From NCBI GenBank assembly GCA_025356175.1, contig JANXUP010000147.1, positions 1 through 39,271 of the forward strand: 39,271 nt of DNA, read 5' to 3'. The notes under the pieces were generated by a model. It had not been told where the DNA came from. It worked only from the letters and a program-made list of their open reading frames with translations, and made no database searches. Made by a program: the position numbers and the translations under genes. Position 1 is the stretch's first letter, and each line of letters starts with the position of its first letter. Of this stretch, positions 23,291 to 32,152 are shown piece by piece. The stretch is from Sphingomonadaceae bacterium. GTDB taxonomy: Bacteria > Pseudomonadota > Alphaproteobacteria > Sphingomonadales > Sphingomonadaceae.

Positions 23291-24700
23291 TTAAATATGG
23301 ATGGCCCGGCCGTAAGCGGCGAGCACGCTTTCGTGCATCATCTCGCTAAGGGTCGGATGCGGAAACACAGTAGCCATCAGCTCGACCTCAGTGGTCTCGA
23401 GCGTCTTGCCGACGACGTAGCCCTGGATGAGTTCGGTGACTTCGGCCCCGACCATATGCGCGCCGAGCAACTCGCCGGTCTTGGCATCGAACACGGTCTT
23501 GATGAAGCCCTCGGCCTCGCCCAGGGCGATCGCCTTGCCGTTGCCGATGAACGGGAAGGTTCCAGCTCTCACAGTGAAGCCCGCCTCTTTCGCCTTCGCT
23601 TCGGTCATGCCGACTGAAGCGACCTGCGGGTGGCAATAGGTGCAGCCGGGGATGTTATTGCGGTCCATCGCGTGCGGGTGGACTTCCGTGTTGCCGAGCG
23701 CCTGGGCGATGGCTTCGGCGGCGATCACGCCCTCGTGGCTCGCCTTGTGCGCGAGCCACGGCCCCGGGGTGACGTCGCCGATCGCCCATACGCCGGGCAC
23801 GTTGGTGCGGCCCATGCCGTCGATCGCAATGATCCCGCGTTCCGCCTTCACACCCAGCGTTTCGAGCCCGATGTTCTCGGTATTGGCAGCAATGCCGACC
23901 GCGACGATGACGTGGCTGAAATCGCTCTCGGCAACCTTGCCGTCGGCGGTCTTGATCTTGGCCGAGACGCCCTTGTCGGACACCGCGAGGCGTTCCACCC
24001 CGGCCCCGGTCAGGATCGCCATGCCCTGCTTCTTGAGCGCCTTTTCAAGGAATATCGATACGTCCGTATCTTCAACTGGTACGATCCGGTCGAGCATTTC
24101 GACCACGGTAACTTCACTGCCCATGTCATTGTAGAAGCTGGCAAATTCGATCCCGATTGCGCCAGATCCGATGACCAGCAGCTTGCTCGGAAGCTCGACT
24201 GGCGTCATGGCGTGGCGATAGGTCCACACGCGTTTGCCATCAGCCGGAGCGAACGGCAGATCGCGCGCCCGCGCGCCGGTGGCGACGATGATGTGCTTGG
24301 CGGTCAGGGTTTCGGTCCCCTTATCGGTCTTGACTTCGAGCTGACCCGGAGCAGTGAGCTTGCCCTCTCCCCTATAAACCGTGATCGTGTTCTTCTTCAT
24401 CAGGTGGGTGACCCCCTGATTGAGCTGCTTGGCCACCCCGCGGCTGCGTTTGACCACCGCAGCAAGGTCAGCGCTGATCTTCTCAGCGACGAGGCCATAA
24501 TCCTTGGCGTGCTGCATATAGTGGAAAATCTCGGCCGAGCGCAGCAACGCCTTGGTCGGGATGCACCCCCAATTGAGACAAATCCCGCCAAGATTCTCCC
24601 GCTCGACAATCGCGGTCTTCAGCCCCAGCTGCGAGGCGCGGATCGCCGCGACATAGCCGCCGGGGCCAGAGCCGAGGATAATGAGGTCGTAATCAGACAT
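23291..24700 (-). CDS. lpdA: Dihydrolipoyl dehydrogenase (E3)
   Basis: A 469-residue flavoprotein that reoxidises dihydrolipoamide of 2-oxoacid dehydrogenase complexes and passes electrons to NAD+. FAD motif GSGPGG at about 10-15; redox disulfide C41-C46 in 'GGICLNWGCIPTK'; NAD-binding 'VIGSGAIGIEFASF'; and the C-terminal base pair H448 and E453 in 'FPHPTLSEMMHE'. The length is usual. It starts three bases after the DUF559 stop, downstream of pdhC, so it is probably the E3 of pyruvate dehydrogenase. No terminator is seen before the DUF11 gene region. Confidence 0.97.
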   Translation of the reverse strand: MSDYDLIILGSGPGGYVAAIRASQLGLKTAIVERENLGGICLNWGCIPTKALLRSAEIFHYMQHAKDYGLVAEKISADLAAVVKRSRGVAKQLNQGVTHLMKKNTITVYRGEGKLTAPGQLEVKTDKGTETLTAKHIIVATGARARDLPFAPADGKRVWTYRHAMTPVELPSKLLVIGSGAIGIEFASFYNDMGSEVTVVEMLDRIVPVEDTDVSIFLEKALKKQGMAILTGAGVERLAVSDKGVSAKIKTADGKVAESDFSHVIVAVGIAANTENIGLETLGVKAERGIIAIDGMGRTNVPGVWAIGDVTPGPWLAHKASHEGVIAAEAIAQALGNTEVHPHAMDRNNIPGCTYCHPQVASVGMTEAKAKEAGFTVRAGTFPFIGNGKAIALGEAEGFIKTVFDAKTGELLGAHMVGAEVTELIQGYVVGKTLETTEVELMATVFPHPTLSEMMHESVLAAYGRAIHI

Positions 24701-24703
24701 AAA

Positions 24704-25189
24704 TCAGCTTTCTTCTTCCCCTCTCCCCTTGCGGGAGAGGGACAGCCGCGCAGCGGCAGGGAGACGGGGAGGTACGTTATGCAACGCGTGCCAAATCGAA
24801 TCTGCAACTGCACTGGTATCGGCGAGCGCCTCGTTGTTCCAGAACCTGATCACGCGGAAGCCCTGCGATGTTAGCCACTGGTCGCGGACAATATCATACT
24901 CGTTTTCAGCGTGCTGCGAGCCATCTGACTCAACGATCAAGCGGCGTTCGAAATTCACGAAATCGACGATGTACCGACCCAGTACCTGTTGTCGTTTGAA
25001 TTTGAGGCCTGCCAACCGATGTCCTCGCAGGATAGACCATATGCGGCGCTCGGATTCGGTCGGATTTGCACGCATTTGTTTGGCGCGTTCGAGCAAAATC
25101 GCCTCGGCAGTGCTCCCTCTCCCTGCTCGCTGCGCAAGCTGTCCCTCTCCCGCAAGGGGAGAGGGATTAGAAGTGCCGACTTCCGGCAT
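24704..25189 (-). CDS. DUF559 (Vsr-like) endonuclease-family protein flanked by inverted repeats
   Basis: 161 residues. The DUF559 core starts about residue 30 ('RANPTESERRIWSILRGHRL') and has the PD-(D/E)XK-like pattern 'YIVDFVNFERRLIVESDGSQH' spread over about 70-92, with 'VIRFWNNEAL' after it. The first ~25 and last ~15 residues ('NPSPLAGEGQ', 'LSLSRKGRGEEES') are translated from the palindromic repeats at each end. The true start may be the ATG at 25075. It sits three bases after the pdhC stop and three bases before the lpdA start, so it splits a normally adjacent pair without breaking either. Nuclease function is inferred from the family; a host role is unknown. Confidence 0.8.
   Translation of the reverse strand: MPEVGTSNPSPLAGEGQLAQRAGRGSTAEAILLERAKQMRANPTESERRIWSILRGHRLAGLKFKRQQVLGRYIVDFVNFERRLIVESDGSQHAENEYDIVRDQWLTSQGFRVIRFWNNEALADTSAVADSIWHALHNVPPRLPAAARLSLSRKGRGEEES
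24719..24769. repeat. REP-like palindromic repeat, left copy
   Basis: It contains a perfect palindrome with nine-base arms (ccctctccc/gggagaggg, loop cttgc) at 24719-24741, then a second GC-rich part. It is the inverted partner of 25114-25166 and encodes the C-terminus of the DUF559 protein. Confidence 0.75.
25114..25166. repeat. REP-like palindromic repeat, right copy (inverted)
   Basis: Reverse complement of the left copy over most of its ~50 bases, with the same nine-base-arm palindrome (ccctctccc/ggggagaggg part at about 25143-25165). It encodes the N-terminus of the DUF559 protein. Together the two copies bracket the gene like terminal inverted repeats. Confidence 0.75.
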
Positions 25190-25192
25190 AAC

Positions 25193-26449
25193 TCACGCCA
25201 CTAGCCCCAGCGGGCTCTCGATCAAGTCCTTGAACGCCTGCATCAGCTGCGCCCCATCTGCGCCGTCGATCGCGCGGTGGTCGAAGCTGCCGGTGGCGCT
25301 CATCACGCTGGCGACCGAGAGCGCGCCGTCGACCACGTAGGGCCGTGCTTCCCCGGCGCCCACCGCCATGATCATCGCTTGCGGCGGGTTGATCACGGCA
25401 TCGAACTGCTTGATCCCGAACATGCCGAGGTTGGACAGGCTGGCGGTGCCGCCCTGGTATTCGTGCGGTTGCAGTTTGCCGGCCTTGGCTTTCTCGGCCA
25501 GCGCCTTCATCTCGGCCGAGATCTGGGCAACGCCCTTGGTCGAAGCATCGACGATGATCGGGGTGATCAGGCCTGAAGGCGCAGCCACCGCAACCGAGAT
25601 ATCCGCGCGGCTAAATATGCGCAATTCGTCTCCGGCAAAGCTGACGTTGCACTTGGGGACGCGGATCAGCGCCTTGGCCAGCGCCTTGATCAGAAGGTCG
25701 TTGACCGAGAGCTTTATGCCGTCAGCCTCAAGCGCCTTGTTAAGTTCGCCGCGCAGTTTGAGCAGCGCATCAAGACGAATGTCCACGGTCAGGTAGATAT
25801 GCGGGATCGTCTGCTTGGCCTCGGTCAGGCGGCGCGCGATGACCTTGCGGATGTTGTTGAGCTTTTCGGCTTCGTAGGGGATGCCGAAGTCCGGCGTCGG
25901 TGCGCTGGCAGCGGGAATGGCAGTCGGTGCGGCAGTGCTGGAAGCTGCGCCAGTCTTCACGCCCTCGACATCAACCTTGACGATCCTGCCGTGCGGGCCA
26001 CTGCCCTGCACTGATTTCAGATCGATCCCGCGATCAGCCGCGATGCGTTTGGCGAGCGGGGAGGCAACGATGCGGTCACCCGTTTTCGCGGCAGCTAGTG
26101 GCGCGGTTGGCGCGGGGGCTTCGACAAGCTCAGCCTGTGCGGGTTTGGACGTTGGCGGCGCGGGTACGGCCGCGGCCTTTGACGCAGGCACGGCGCTCGC
26201 ATCCTCGTCCTCGCCGGTGACCATCGCGATGACCGTGCCAACCTTCACGCCCTCGGTGCCCTCGGCCACTTCGATCGCGGTGATCACGCCTTCGTCGACC
26301 GCTTCGAATTCCATCGTCGCCTTGTCGGTCTCGATCTCGGCCATGATGTCGCCCGAAGACACCTTGTCGCCCACCTTCACCAGCCATTTGGCGAGCGTGC
26401 CTTCCTCCATTGTCGGAGAAAGTGCGGGCATCTTGATTGCGATCGGCAT
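25193..26449 (-). CDS. pdhC: Pyruvate dehydrogenase E2, dihydrolipoamide acetyltransferase
   Basis: 418 residues that form the core of the pyruvate dehydrogenase complex. Lipoyl domain at about 1-76 with the lipoylated K43 in '[11 protein letters not shown]'; peripheral-subunit-binding domain at about 130-165 ('[20 protein letters not shown]'); catalytic domain from about 195 with H391 and D395 in '[11 protein letters not shown]'. The Ala-Pro linker after the lipoyl domain contains '[11 protein letters not shown]', which is translated from a genomic repeat (26119-26143). The E1 genes pdhA and pdhB are not next to it. It is divergent from the universal stress gene across about 120 bases, and its stop is three bases from the DUF559 start. 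Confidence 0.95.
   Translation of the reverse strand: MPIAIKMPALSPTMEEGTLAKWLVKVGDKVSSGDIMAEIETDKATMEFEAVDEGVITAIEVAEGTEGVKVGTVIAMVTGEDEDASAVPASKAAAVPAPPTSKPAQAELVEAPAPTAPLAAAKTGDRIVASPLAKRIAADRGIDLKSVQGSGPHGRIVKVDVEGVKTGAASSTAAPTAIPAASAPTPDFGIPYEAEKLNNIRKVIARRLTEAKQTIPHIYLTVDIRLDALLKLRGELNKALEADGIKLSVNDLLIKALAKALIRVPKCNVSFAGDELRIFSRADISVAVAAPSGLITPIIVDASTKGVAQISAEMKALAEKAKAGKLQPHEYQGGTASLSNLGMFGIKQFDAVINPPQAMIMAVGAGEARPYVVDGALSVASVMSATGSFDHRAIDGADGAQLMQAFKDLIESPLGLVA
26119..26143. repeat. Sphingomonad 'TTCGACAAGCTCAGCCTG' repeat inside pdhC
   Basis: The plus strand reads ttcgacaagctcagcctg within 26120-26137, followed by tgcggg. I know this repeat as frequent in sphingomonad genomes; read on the minus strand it encodes 'PAQAELVEA'. 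Here it lies in the flexible E2 linker, where an extra peptide would be tolerated. Confidence 0.6.
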
Positions 26450-26571
26450 AGCAGTGTCCGGTCCCCTGACGGTCTGGTTACCGTTACATCTCTGGCCAAA
26501 TTAACGCCTTACGGCAAGATGCTTGCACCGAATACGTTTGTGCCTGATATCGCGAGGCCGAGGGAGCGGCG

Positions 26572-27024
26572 ATGCGGGTCTATCTGGTGATCATGGACGA
26601 AACCGAGGAAGCCAGCCTCGCGCTGCGCTTTGCCGCGCGCCGTGCCCAGCGTACTGGCGGCGCGGTGCACTTGCTCGCGCTCGTTCCGCCGCAGCCGTTT
26701 GTGGCGTTCGGCGGCATCCAGGCCACGATCGAGGAAGAGGCGCGCGCACGGGCCGAAGCACTGGTCACATCGGCCGCCGGCAGCATGCTGAGCGAAGGCG
26801 CCAAGCCGCCCGCCATCGCGGTTCGGACCGGTGACGGTGTTGCCGTTATCCGCGAATATCTGACCGAACACCCCGAAGTATCCGCGCTCGTGCTGGGGGC
26901 GGAACCGAGCGGCGGGCCAGGGCCATTGGTATCGCACTTTGCCGGAAGCGCGGGGCAATTGCCCTGCCCGGTTTACGTCATTCCCGGCGGGCTTAGCGAC
27001 AAGGATCTCGATCGGCTCAGCTAA
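26572..27024 (+). CDS. Universal stress protein (UspA family)
   Basis: A 150-residue single-domain Usp. Strand 1 is 'MRVYLVIMDETEEASLALRF', with the usual aspartate; 'LHLLALV'-type strand 2 appears as 'AVHLLALVPPQP'; 'VSALVLGAEPSG' and 'GQLPCPVYVIPG' are the last strands with the nucleotide-binding loop region (GAEPSGGPGPLV), in which the ATP motif G-2x-G-9x-G-S is only partly kept. AGGGAG sits five bases before the ATG. It is one of the few plus-strand genes, divergent from pdhC and ending three bases from the convergent rnr stop. A role in stress survival is family knowledge only. Confidence 0.88.
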   Translation: MRVYLVIMDETEEASLALRFAARRAQRTGGAVHLLALVPPQPFVAFGGIQATIEEEARARAEALVTSAAGSMLSEGAKPPAIAVRTGDGVAVIREYLTEHPEVSALVLGAEPSGGPGPLVSHFAGSAGQLPCPVYVIPGGLSDKDLDRLS

Positions 27025-27026
27025 AC

Positions 27027-29285
27027 CTAGCGCCGTTTGCCTTGGTGCCGGATGTTGCCGGGGCGCCCGCGCTTTCCGGCGAGGTGGTTGCCCCTCTTGT
27101 GCAGCGGTGATGGCTTACCGCGCGCTTCGACCCGGCCGCCCGCGCTGCCTTCAGGCTCAAACTTCAGCGCACCGGTGAGCGGATTGGCTTCGGCCAACCG
27201 GAGCCGCATGCGGTGGCCCATGCCGTATTTGATGCCGCTACGTTCGCCTTCGAGCACCTGCGCCTTGTCGTCATAGTTGAAGCGCTCATCGCCCAGCACC
27301 GAGATCGGGACCAGTCCGTCACCGCCCAGCCCGATGATCGTCGCGAACAATCCGAACCGCTGCACGCCGGTGACGCGGCATTCGAATACTTCGCCCACCC
27401 GCGCGGAGAGCCACGCGGCAACATAGCGATCGATGGTATCGCGCTCGGCCATCATCGCGCGGCGCTCGGTCTGGCTGATGGCCTCGGAGACGCGGGTCAG
27501 GTCAGAGCGGTCACGGTCTGACAAGCCGCTCTGCGCAGGCAAGTTGCCCTTCGATGCAGGTAGCTCCAAACCATAGCTGTCGACCAGTGCGCGGTGGACC
27601 AGCAGGTCCGAATAGCGCCGGATCGGCGAGGTAAAGTGGGCGTAAGAGCCGAGCGCGAGCCCGAAGTGTCCGGCGTTGCGCGGACCGTAGAACGCCTGCG
27701 TCTGGCTGCGCAGGACAGCTTCCATAATAACAGCCTTTTCAGACTCATCGGCGATATCTTTGAGAATACGGTTGAACAGCCCCGGAGTGATCACGTGCCC
27801 CAGCGACAGCTGCTTGTCGAAGGTTGCGAGGTAGTCCTTCAGCGCGATCAGCTTCTCGCGGCTAGGCGGCTCATGGATACGGTAGACCACCGGCGCGACC
27901 TTGGCCTCGAGCGCTTTGGCCGCGGCGACGTTGGCGGTGATCATGAAGTCTTCGACCACCTTGTGTGCTTCGAGCGATTGGCGCAGCGCGATCTCCTTGA
28001 TCTTGCCGTCCTCGCCCAGAATTACGCGGCGTTCGGGCAGCTCCAGCGCAAGCGGATCGCGGGCATTGCGCGCAGCCGTAAGCGCGCGCCATGCGGCCCA
28101 CAGCGCGGTCAATTGCGGGTCGTTCTCGCCCTCGTCGATCCGCCGCTGAGCTTCCTCGTATGCAATGACTTCATGGATCCGCACCACCGCGCGAGTGAAG
28201 CGCCAAGACGTCACTTTACCCTCGGCAGTAAACTCAACGTGGCAGGCCATCGCTGCACGGTCCTCACCGGCGCGGAGCGAGCAGACATCGGCGCTGAGTA
28301 CGTCGGGCAGCATCGGCACGACGCGATCGGGGAAATAGACCGAGTTGCCGCGTTTGCGCGCATCGCGATCGAGCGACGAGCCGGGGCGGACGTAATAACT
28401 CACATCGGCAATCGCGATTACCGCGCGGAAGCCGCCCTCCCCATCGGGTTCGGCCCAGATCGCATCGTCATGATCACGCGCATCGCTGGGGTCGATCGCG
28501 ACGATCGGCAAGTGGCGCAAGTCTTCGCGCTTTTCGGCATGGAGCGGCAACTTGGCCGCGAGTTCGGCCTCGTCGATCGTGTCAGGATCGAAGGCATAGG
28601 GGATGCCGTGCTTGTGGATCGCGATCAGGCTGAACGCGCGCGGGGCGAGCGGATCGCCCAATACCGTAGTAACCTTCACCCCCGATCGCGCGCTGCGCCC
28701 AACCGGTTCGGCCAGGACCAGCTGGCCTTCTTCGGCCCCACCAAGATCGGCAACCGGCATCGAATTGCGTTCGCGCTTGTCGACCGGGGCGAGCCAGGCC
28801 TTGCCGCCCCCATCGATCTCGATCACCCCCATGGTCTGGTCAGATGCAGCGGGGAGCTTCTTCATCGGGTGCGCGACCCAGCCGTTTCCGGCCTCTTCGG
28901 TCCGCGCGAGCACCCGATCGCCCGACCGTAAAGCGCTGTCGCGGCCCTTCAAGGCGCGCAGCCTGATCCGCGGCGGCGGAACCGGATCGTCGGGTGTCCA
29001 GCTATCGGGCACGGCAATCGCCTCGCCTTCGTCGATCTCCACCACCCGCAGCACAGTGACCTTGGGCACGCCGCCCATGCGGTGGAACGCGGTGCGGTTG
29101 CCGTCGATCAGGCCCTCTTCAGCCATATCCTTGAGCATCGCCTTGAGCTGGATTTTCTCCTGCCCCTTGAGCCCGAACATACGCGCGATTTCGCGCTTGC
29201 CCGCAGGTTCGTCGCTGTTGGCGATGAAATCAAGGATCTGCTTGCGGCTTGGCAAGCCGGGGACGTGCGTGATCTTGCGCGGCAT
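27027..29285 (-). CDS. rnr: Ribonuclease R
   Basis: A 752-residue 3'-to-5' exoribonuclease that degrades structured RNA. An N-terminal winged helix ('SRKQILDFIANSDEPAGKRE') and cold-shock-like domains precede the RNB catalytic core, whose magnesium-binding aspartates are in 'AIDPSDARDHDDAIWAEP'. The S1 domain is near the end ('GEVFECRVTGVQRFGLFATI'), followed by a basic tail rich in Lys and Arg. I chose the ATG at 29285; the longer upstream frame runs through the M28 gene in a shadow frame. The start is one base after the M28 peptidase stop, so translation is coupled. Confidence 0.95.
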   Translation of the reverse strand: MPRKITHVPGLPSRKQILDFIANSDEPAGKREIARMFGLKGQEKIQLKAMLKDMAEEGLIDGNRTAFHRMGGVPKVTVLRVVEIDEGEAIAVPDSWTPDDPVPPPRIRLRALKGRDSALRSGDRVLARTEEAGNGWVAHPMKKLPAASDQTMGVIEIDGGGKAWLAPVDKRERNSMPVADLGGAEEGQLVLAEPVGRSARSGVKVTTVLGDPLAPRAFSLIAIHKHGIPYAFDPDTIDEAELAAKLPLHAEKREDLRHLPIVAIDPSDARDHDDAIWAEPDGEGGFRAVIAIADVSYYVRPGSSLDRDARKRGNSVYFPDRVVPMLPDVLSADVCSLRAGEDRAAMACHVEFTAEGKVTSWRFTRAVVRIHEVIAYEEAQRRIDEGENDPQLTALWAAWRALTAARNARDPLALELPERRVILGEDGKIKEIALRQSLEAHKVVEDFMITANVAAAKALEAKVAPVVYRIHEPPSREKLIALKDYLATFDKQLSLGHVITPGLFNRILKDIADESEKAVIMEAVLRSQTQAFYGPRNAGHFGLALGSYAHFTSPIRRYSDLLVHRALVDSYGLELPASKGNLPAQSGLSDRDRSDLTRVSEAISQTERRAMMAERDTIDRYVAAWLSARVGEVFECRVTGVQRFGLFATIIGLGGDGLVPISVLGDERFNYDDKAQVLEGERSGIKYGMGHRMRLRLAEANPLTGALKFEPEGSAGGRVEARGKPSPLHKRGNHLAGKRGRPGNIRHQGKRR

Positions 29286-29286
29286 C

Positions 29287-30621
29287 CTAACGCGCCGGGC
29301 GGTAGAACCCGCCGCCCGGAACACCCGATGAGATCGGACTTTCGCTGCCATCTGCCGCCACGGCGCTGATGCCGAAGAACCAGTCATCGCCGCGCACGCC
29401 GGGAAGTTTGAGTTCCGACTGGCCCGCCTGTACTCGGCGAACCTTGGTCCAGCCGACTGCATCGGTGCGGCGCTGCCACAGGTTATAGGCAGAGGCCCCG
29501 GGCGACGGGGTCCACTTGACCAGCGTGAATGTCTGTACCGCGGCTTCGACCGAGACCGCTGGCGGCAACGGGGCGCGGGCAAGACGATCGAGCATCGCGA
29601 TGTTCAGGGCAGTAACCTTGGCCAGATAGGCGAAGTCCATAAATTCGATCGTGTCGCCATAGACCACGCCCTTGTCGGCGCGCAAATCCTGATGTTGGTG
29701 ATCGTAGTTCTCGATCCCCACCGAGAACCGGATCGCTGGCACGCCCATCTCCTGAAACGGCAGGTGATCTCCGCCCCGGCCCATCCGATCAGCGCGCCAG
29801 ACCTGGCGGACCTGAAGTCCGCCGGGAACGCTCGGCGCTAGCCCGGCCACGTATCGCGACAAGTTGCGGCTCGGGCTATCGTTCTCGCCGCCAAAGCGCC
29901 GGGCTTGCGCGCGCATTGCGTCATCGCCATCGGCGCGCGGACCTTCGGAGAAGACCCGGACGTGGGTGTTGTCGATCACCCCGTCCGAGCCGCGCGTGTT
30001 GCCGACGATATCGTTGTTGAGCACGGCCTTGACCGTCCAGCCCTGCTGCCTGGCATATTGCGAGAGCAACTTGCCGCCAAACAGCCCCTGCTCCTCGCCG
30101 GTCAGCACGGCGTAGACGATCGTGGTCGGGAACTTGCGCTTGGACAGTACCCGCGCAGCTTCCAGAACCAATGCGGTGCCCGATCCATCGTCGTTGGCTC
30201 CCGGCGCATCGGCGGTCGCGTTCATCACGTCGGAGACGCGGCTGTCGATATGACCCTGGACGATCACGACCTCGTTCGGCCGCTCGGTGCCGCGCTGCAC
30301 CGCGACAACGTCAATGATCTTCGCAGGCCGAGGCATCCGGTCACCGGTTACGGTGTCTTCGGGCAGTGCGATTTCGAGGCAGCCACCGCAGGCGGCGCTG
30401 GTCTTGCGGAATTCACCCTCGGCCCAATGCCGTGCCGCGCCGATCCCGCGTTTGGGATCGTCTGCGCTCGACAACGTATGGCGCGTGCCGAAAGTAACCA
30501 GGGTCGCAACATCGGAGCGCAGGCGCGCCGGGCTCACTTCGACCGCAATGCTCGTCCGCGCCAGCAACGGCGCCGCGACCACGAGGGTCAGGGTCGCAAG
30601 CCTAGTAAGCGCGCGCAACAT
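29287..30621 (-). CDS. Exported M28-family zinc aminopeptidase-like protein
   Basis: A 444-residue protein with a signal peptide ('LATLTLVVAAPLLARTSIAV'). The M28 zinc-ligand set is visible in order: His in 'VQGHIDSR', Asp in 'PGANDDGSGTA', paired glutamates in 'LTGEEQGLFGG', Asp in 'NNDIVGNTR' and His in 'GRGGDHLPFQE'. A C-terminal fibronectin-like segment ('FTLVKWTPSPGASAYNLWQR') follows the peptidase domain. AAGG lies just before the ATG at 30621, which overlaps the proS stop by 20 bases. It probably trims peptides in the periplasm. It is sandwiched between proS and rnr in a tight chain. Confidence 0.9.
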   Translation of the reverse strand: MLRALTRLATLTLVVAAPLLARTSIAVEVSPARLRSDVATLVTFGTRHTLSSADDPKRGIGAARHWAEGEFRKTSAACGGCLEIALPEDTVTGDRMPRPAKIIDVVAVQRGTERPNEVVIVQGHIDSRVSDVMNATADAPGANDDGSGTALVLEAARVLSKRKFPTTIVYAVLTGEEQGLFGGKLLSQYARQQGWTVKAVLNNDIVGNTRGSDGVIDNTHVRVFSEGPRADGDDAMRAQARRFGGENDSPSRNLSRYVAGLAPSVPGGLQVRQVWRADRMGRGGDHLPFQEMGVPAIRFSVGIENYDHQHQDLRADKGVVYGDTIEFMDFAYLAKVTALNIAMLDRLARAPLPPAVSVEAAVQTFTLVKWTPSPGASAYNLWQRRTDAVGWTKVRRVQAGQSELKLPGVRGDDWFFGISAVAADGSESPISSGVPGGGFYRPAR

Positions 30622-32152
30622 AGATCCTTTCGACCGCTGGCTGACCGGTGAACGGGCAGGTTCCCGAGACCAATGCGCCTCCCAACGGCACATTACGCAA
30701 GGTCAGCTTGAGTGTCTTGAGTTTCGCCACGACCGCTTCGAGCGCCGCTCCGGTTGGCTTGGACCAGACGAGTTCAACCCAGCCCGGATACTTGTGATCA
30801 GCGGCAAAGAACTGCTCGATCCCCGCCCAGTCCGTGACCCCGCGTTCGATCTGCGCGTCGCGGCGCGCAAGGGCTTCGGCATGCAGGCTGCGCTGGATGT
30901 CTTCGAGTTCGGCGGCGGCTTGCGAGACGAATTCGTCGCGGCCCTGTGCGATAAAGTTGACCTTGCCATCGTTGCGATAGAGCCGGTCACGGCGCAACAC
31001 CGAAACCTGCCCGCCGGCCGCATCGCGTCCACCGATTTCCAGGATCAGCGGCACGCCCTTCTTGACCCAGGCCCACCGCTTCTGCATTGCCTTGCCGGCG
31101 CGCTTGTCGAGCAACACACGCAACGGATCGCCCAGTGCCGACTGCGCGGCGAGCGCTTTGCGCAGATCCTCGCAGTAAGCGAGCAGCGCCTCGTCGCCGT
31201 CATCTTCGCGCAGCATCGGCAGGATCACGATCTGGTGCGGTGCAATGGCGGGCGGGACCCGCAGTCCGTCGTCATCTCCGTGAGTCATGATCACGCCGCC
31301 GATAAGACGGGTCGACACGCCCCAGCTGGTCGTGTGACACAACGTCTGCTGACCTTCTCTGTCTTGGTACTTGATACCGGCGGCTTCGGCGAACGCGGTA
31401 CCGAGGTAGTGCGAAGTACCCGCCTGCAGCGCTTTGCCATCCTGCATCATCGCCTCGATCGAATAGGTCGCGACCGCGCCAGGGAAACGCTCGTTTTCCG
31501 GCTTTTCGCCCGCGAATACCGGCATCGCGAGATCATCCTCGGCGTGGGCACGATACATCTCAAGTGCACGCAAAGTCTCGGTCATCGCGTCGGCCTTGTC
31601 GGCGTGCGCGGTGTGGCCTTCCTGCCAGAGGAATTCGCTGGTCCGCAGGAACATCCGGGTGCGCATTTCCCAGCGCACCACGTTGGCCCACTGGTTGGTC
31701 AACAGCGGCAGATCGCGCCACGACTGAATCCAGCGCGCCATCGCCTGACCGATCACTGTTTCAGATGTGGGGCGCACAATCAGCGGCTCTTCAAGCTTCG
31801 CTTCGGGATCGGGGATCAGTCCGCCCTTGCCGTCGGCGATCAGGCGGTGATGGGTAACCACCGCCATTTCCTTCGCAAAGCCGTCGACATGCTCGGCCTC
31901 CTTCGCGAAATAACTCAGCGGAATGAACAGCGGGAAGTAGCAGTTCTCCACACCTGCGGCCTTGATCCGCGCATCCATCAATTTTTGGATGCGTTCCCAG
32001 ATCCCATAGCCCCACGGCTTGATCACCATGCAGCCGCGCACACCGCTTTCCTCGGCCATGTCGGCTTCGGCGATAACTTCCTGGTACCAGGCGGCAAAGT
32101 CCGCAGAACGGGTGACTGAAAGCGCGTGACGGATATTCGAGGGGCTATTCAT
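30602..32152 (-). CDS. proS: Prolyl-tRNA synthetase, archaeal/eukaryal-like type
   Basis: A 516-residue class II synthetase. 'VRGCMVIKPWGYGIWERIQK' near the N-terminus, motif 2 'VRWEMRTRMFLRTSEFLWQE', and 'TSWGVSTRLIGGVIMTHGDD' with 'GLRVPPAIAPHQIVILPM' for motif 3 and the anticodon-domain boundary are the signature of the archaeal/eukaryal ProRS branch. The chain ends 'VARAY', matching the usual aromatic end of that branch. The bacterial insertion domain is absent. I chose the ATG at 32152; upstream frames lack support. There is no clear ribosome site. Its end overlaps the M28 peptidase start. Confidence 0.93.
   Translation of the reverse strand: MNSPSNIRHALSVTRSADFAAWYQEVIAEADMAEESGVRGCMVIKPWGYGIWERIQKLMDARIKAAGVENCYFPLFIPLSYFAKEAEHVDGFAKEMAVVTHHRLIADGKGGLIPDPEAKLEEPLIVRPTSETVIGQAMARWIQSWRDLPLLTNQWANVVRWEMRTRMFLRTSEFLWQEGHTAHADKADAMTETLRALEMYRAHAEDDLAMPVFAGEKPENERFPGAVATYSIEAMMQDGKALQAGTSHYLGTAFAEAAGIKYQDREGQQTLCHTTSWGVSTRLIGGVIMTHGDDDGLRVPPAIAPHQIVILPMLREDDGDEALLAYCEDLRKALAAQSALGDPLRVLLDKRAGKAMQKRWAWVKKGVPLILEIGGRDAAGGQVSVLRRDRLYRNDGKVNFIAQGRDEFVSQAAAELEDIQRSLHAEALARRDAQIERGVTDWAGIEQFFAADHKYPGWVELVWSKPTGAALEAVVAKLKTLKLTLRNVPLGGALVSGTCPFTGQPAVERIYVARAY

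Noticed and set aside
23630..24874. 414-residue open frame on the plus strand
   Set aside because: Antisense to lpdA and the end of the DUF559 gene; no family pattern.
24719..25166. CRISPR-like array from the repeated palindromes
   Set aside because: Only two copies, inverted to each other and 370 bases apart with a gene between them; no spacers.
27594..28931. 445-residue open frame on the plus strand
   Set aside because: Antisense to rnr, which has all its catalytic motifs; no recognisable protein features.
30287..32119. 610-residue open frame on the plus strand
   Set aside because: Antisense to the M28 peptidase and proS genes; His/Arg-rich composition typical of a shadow frame.
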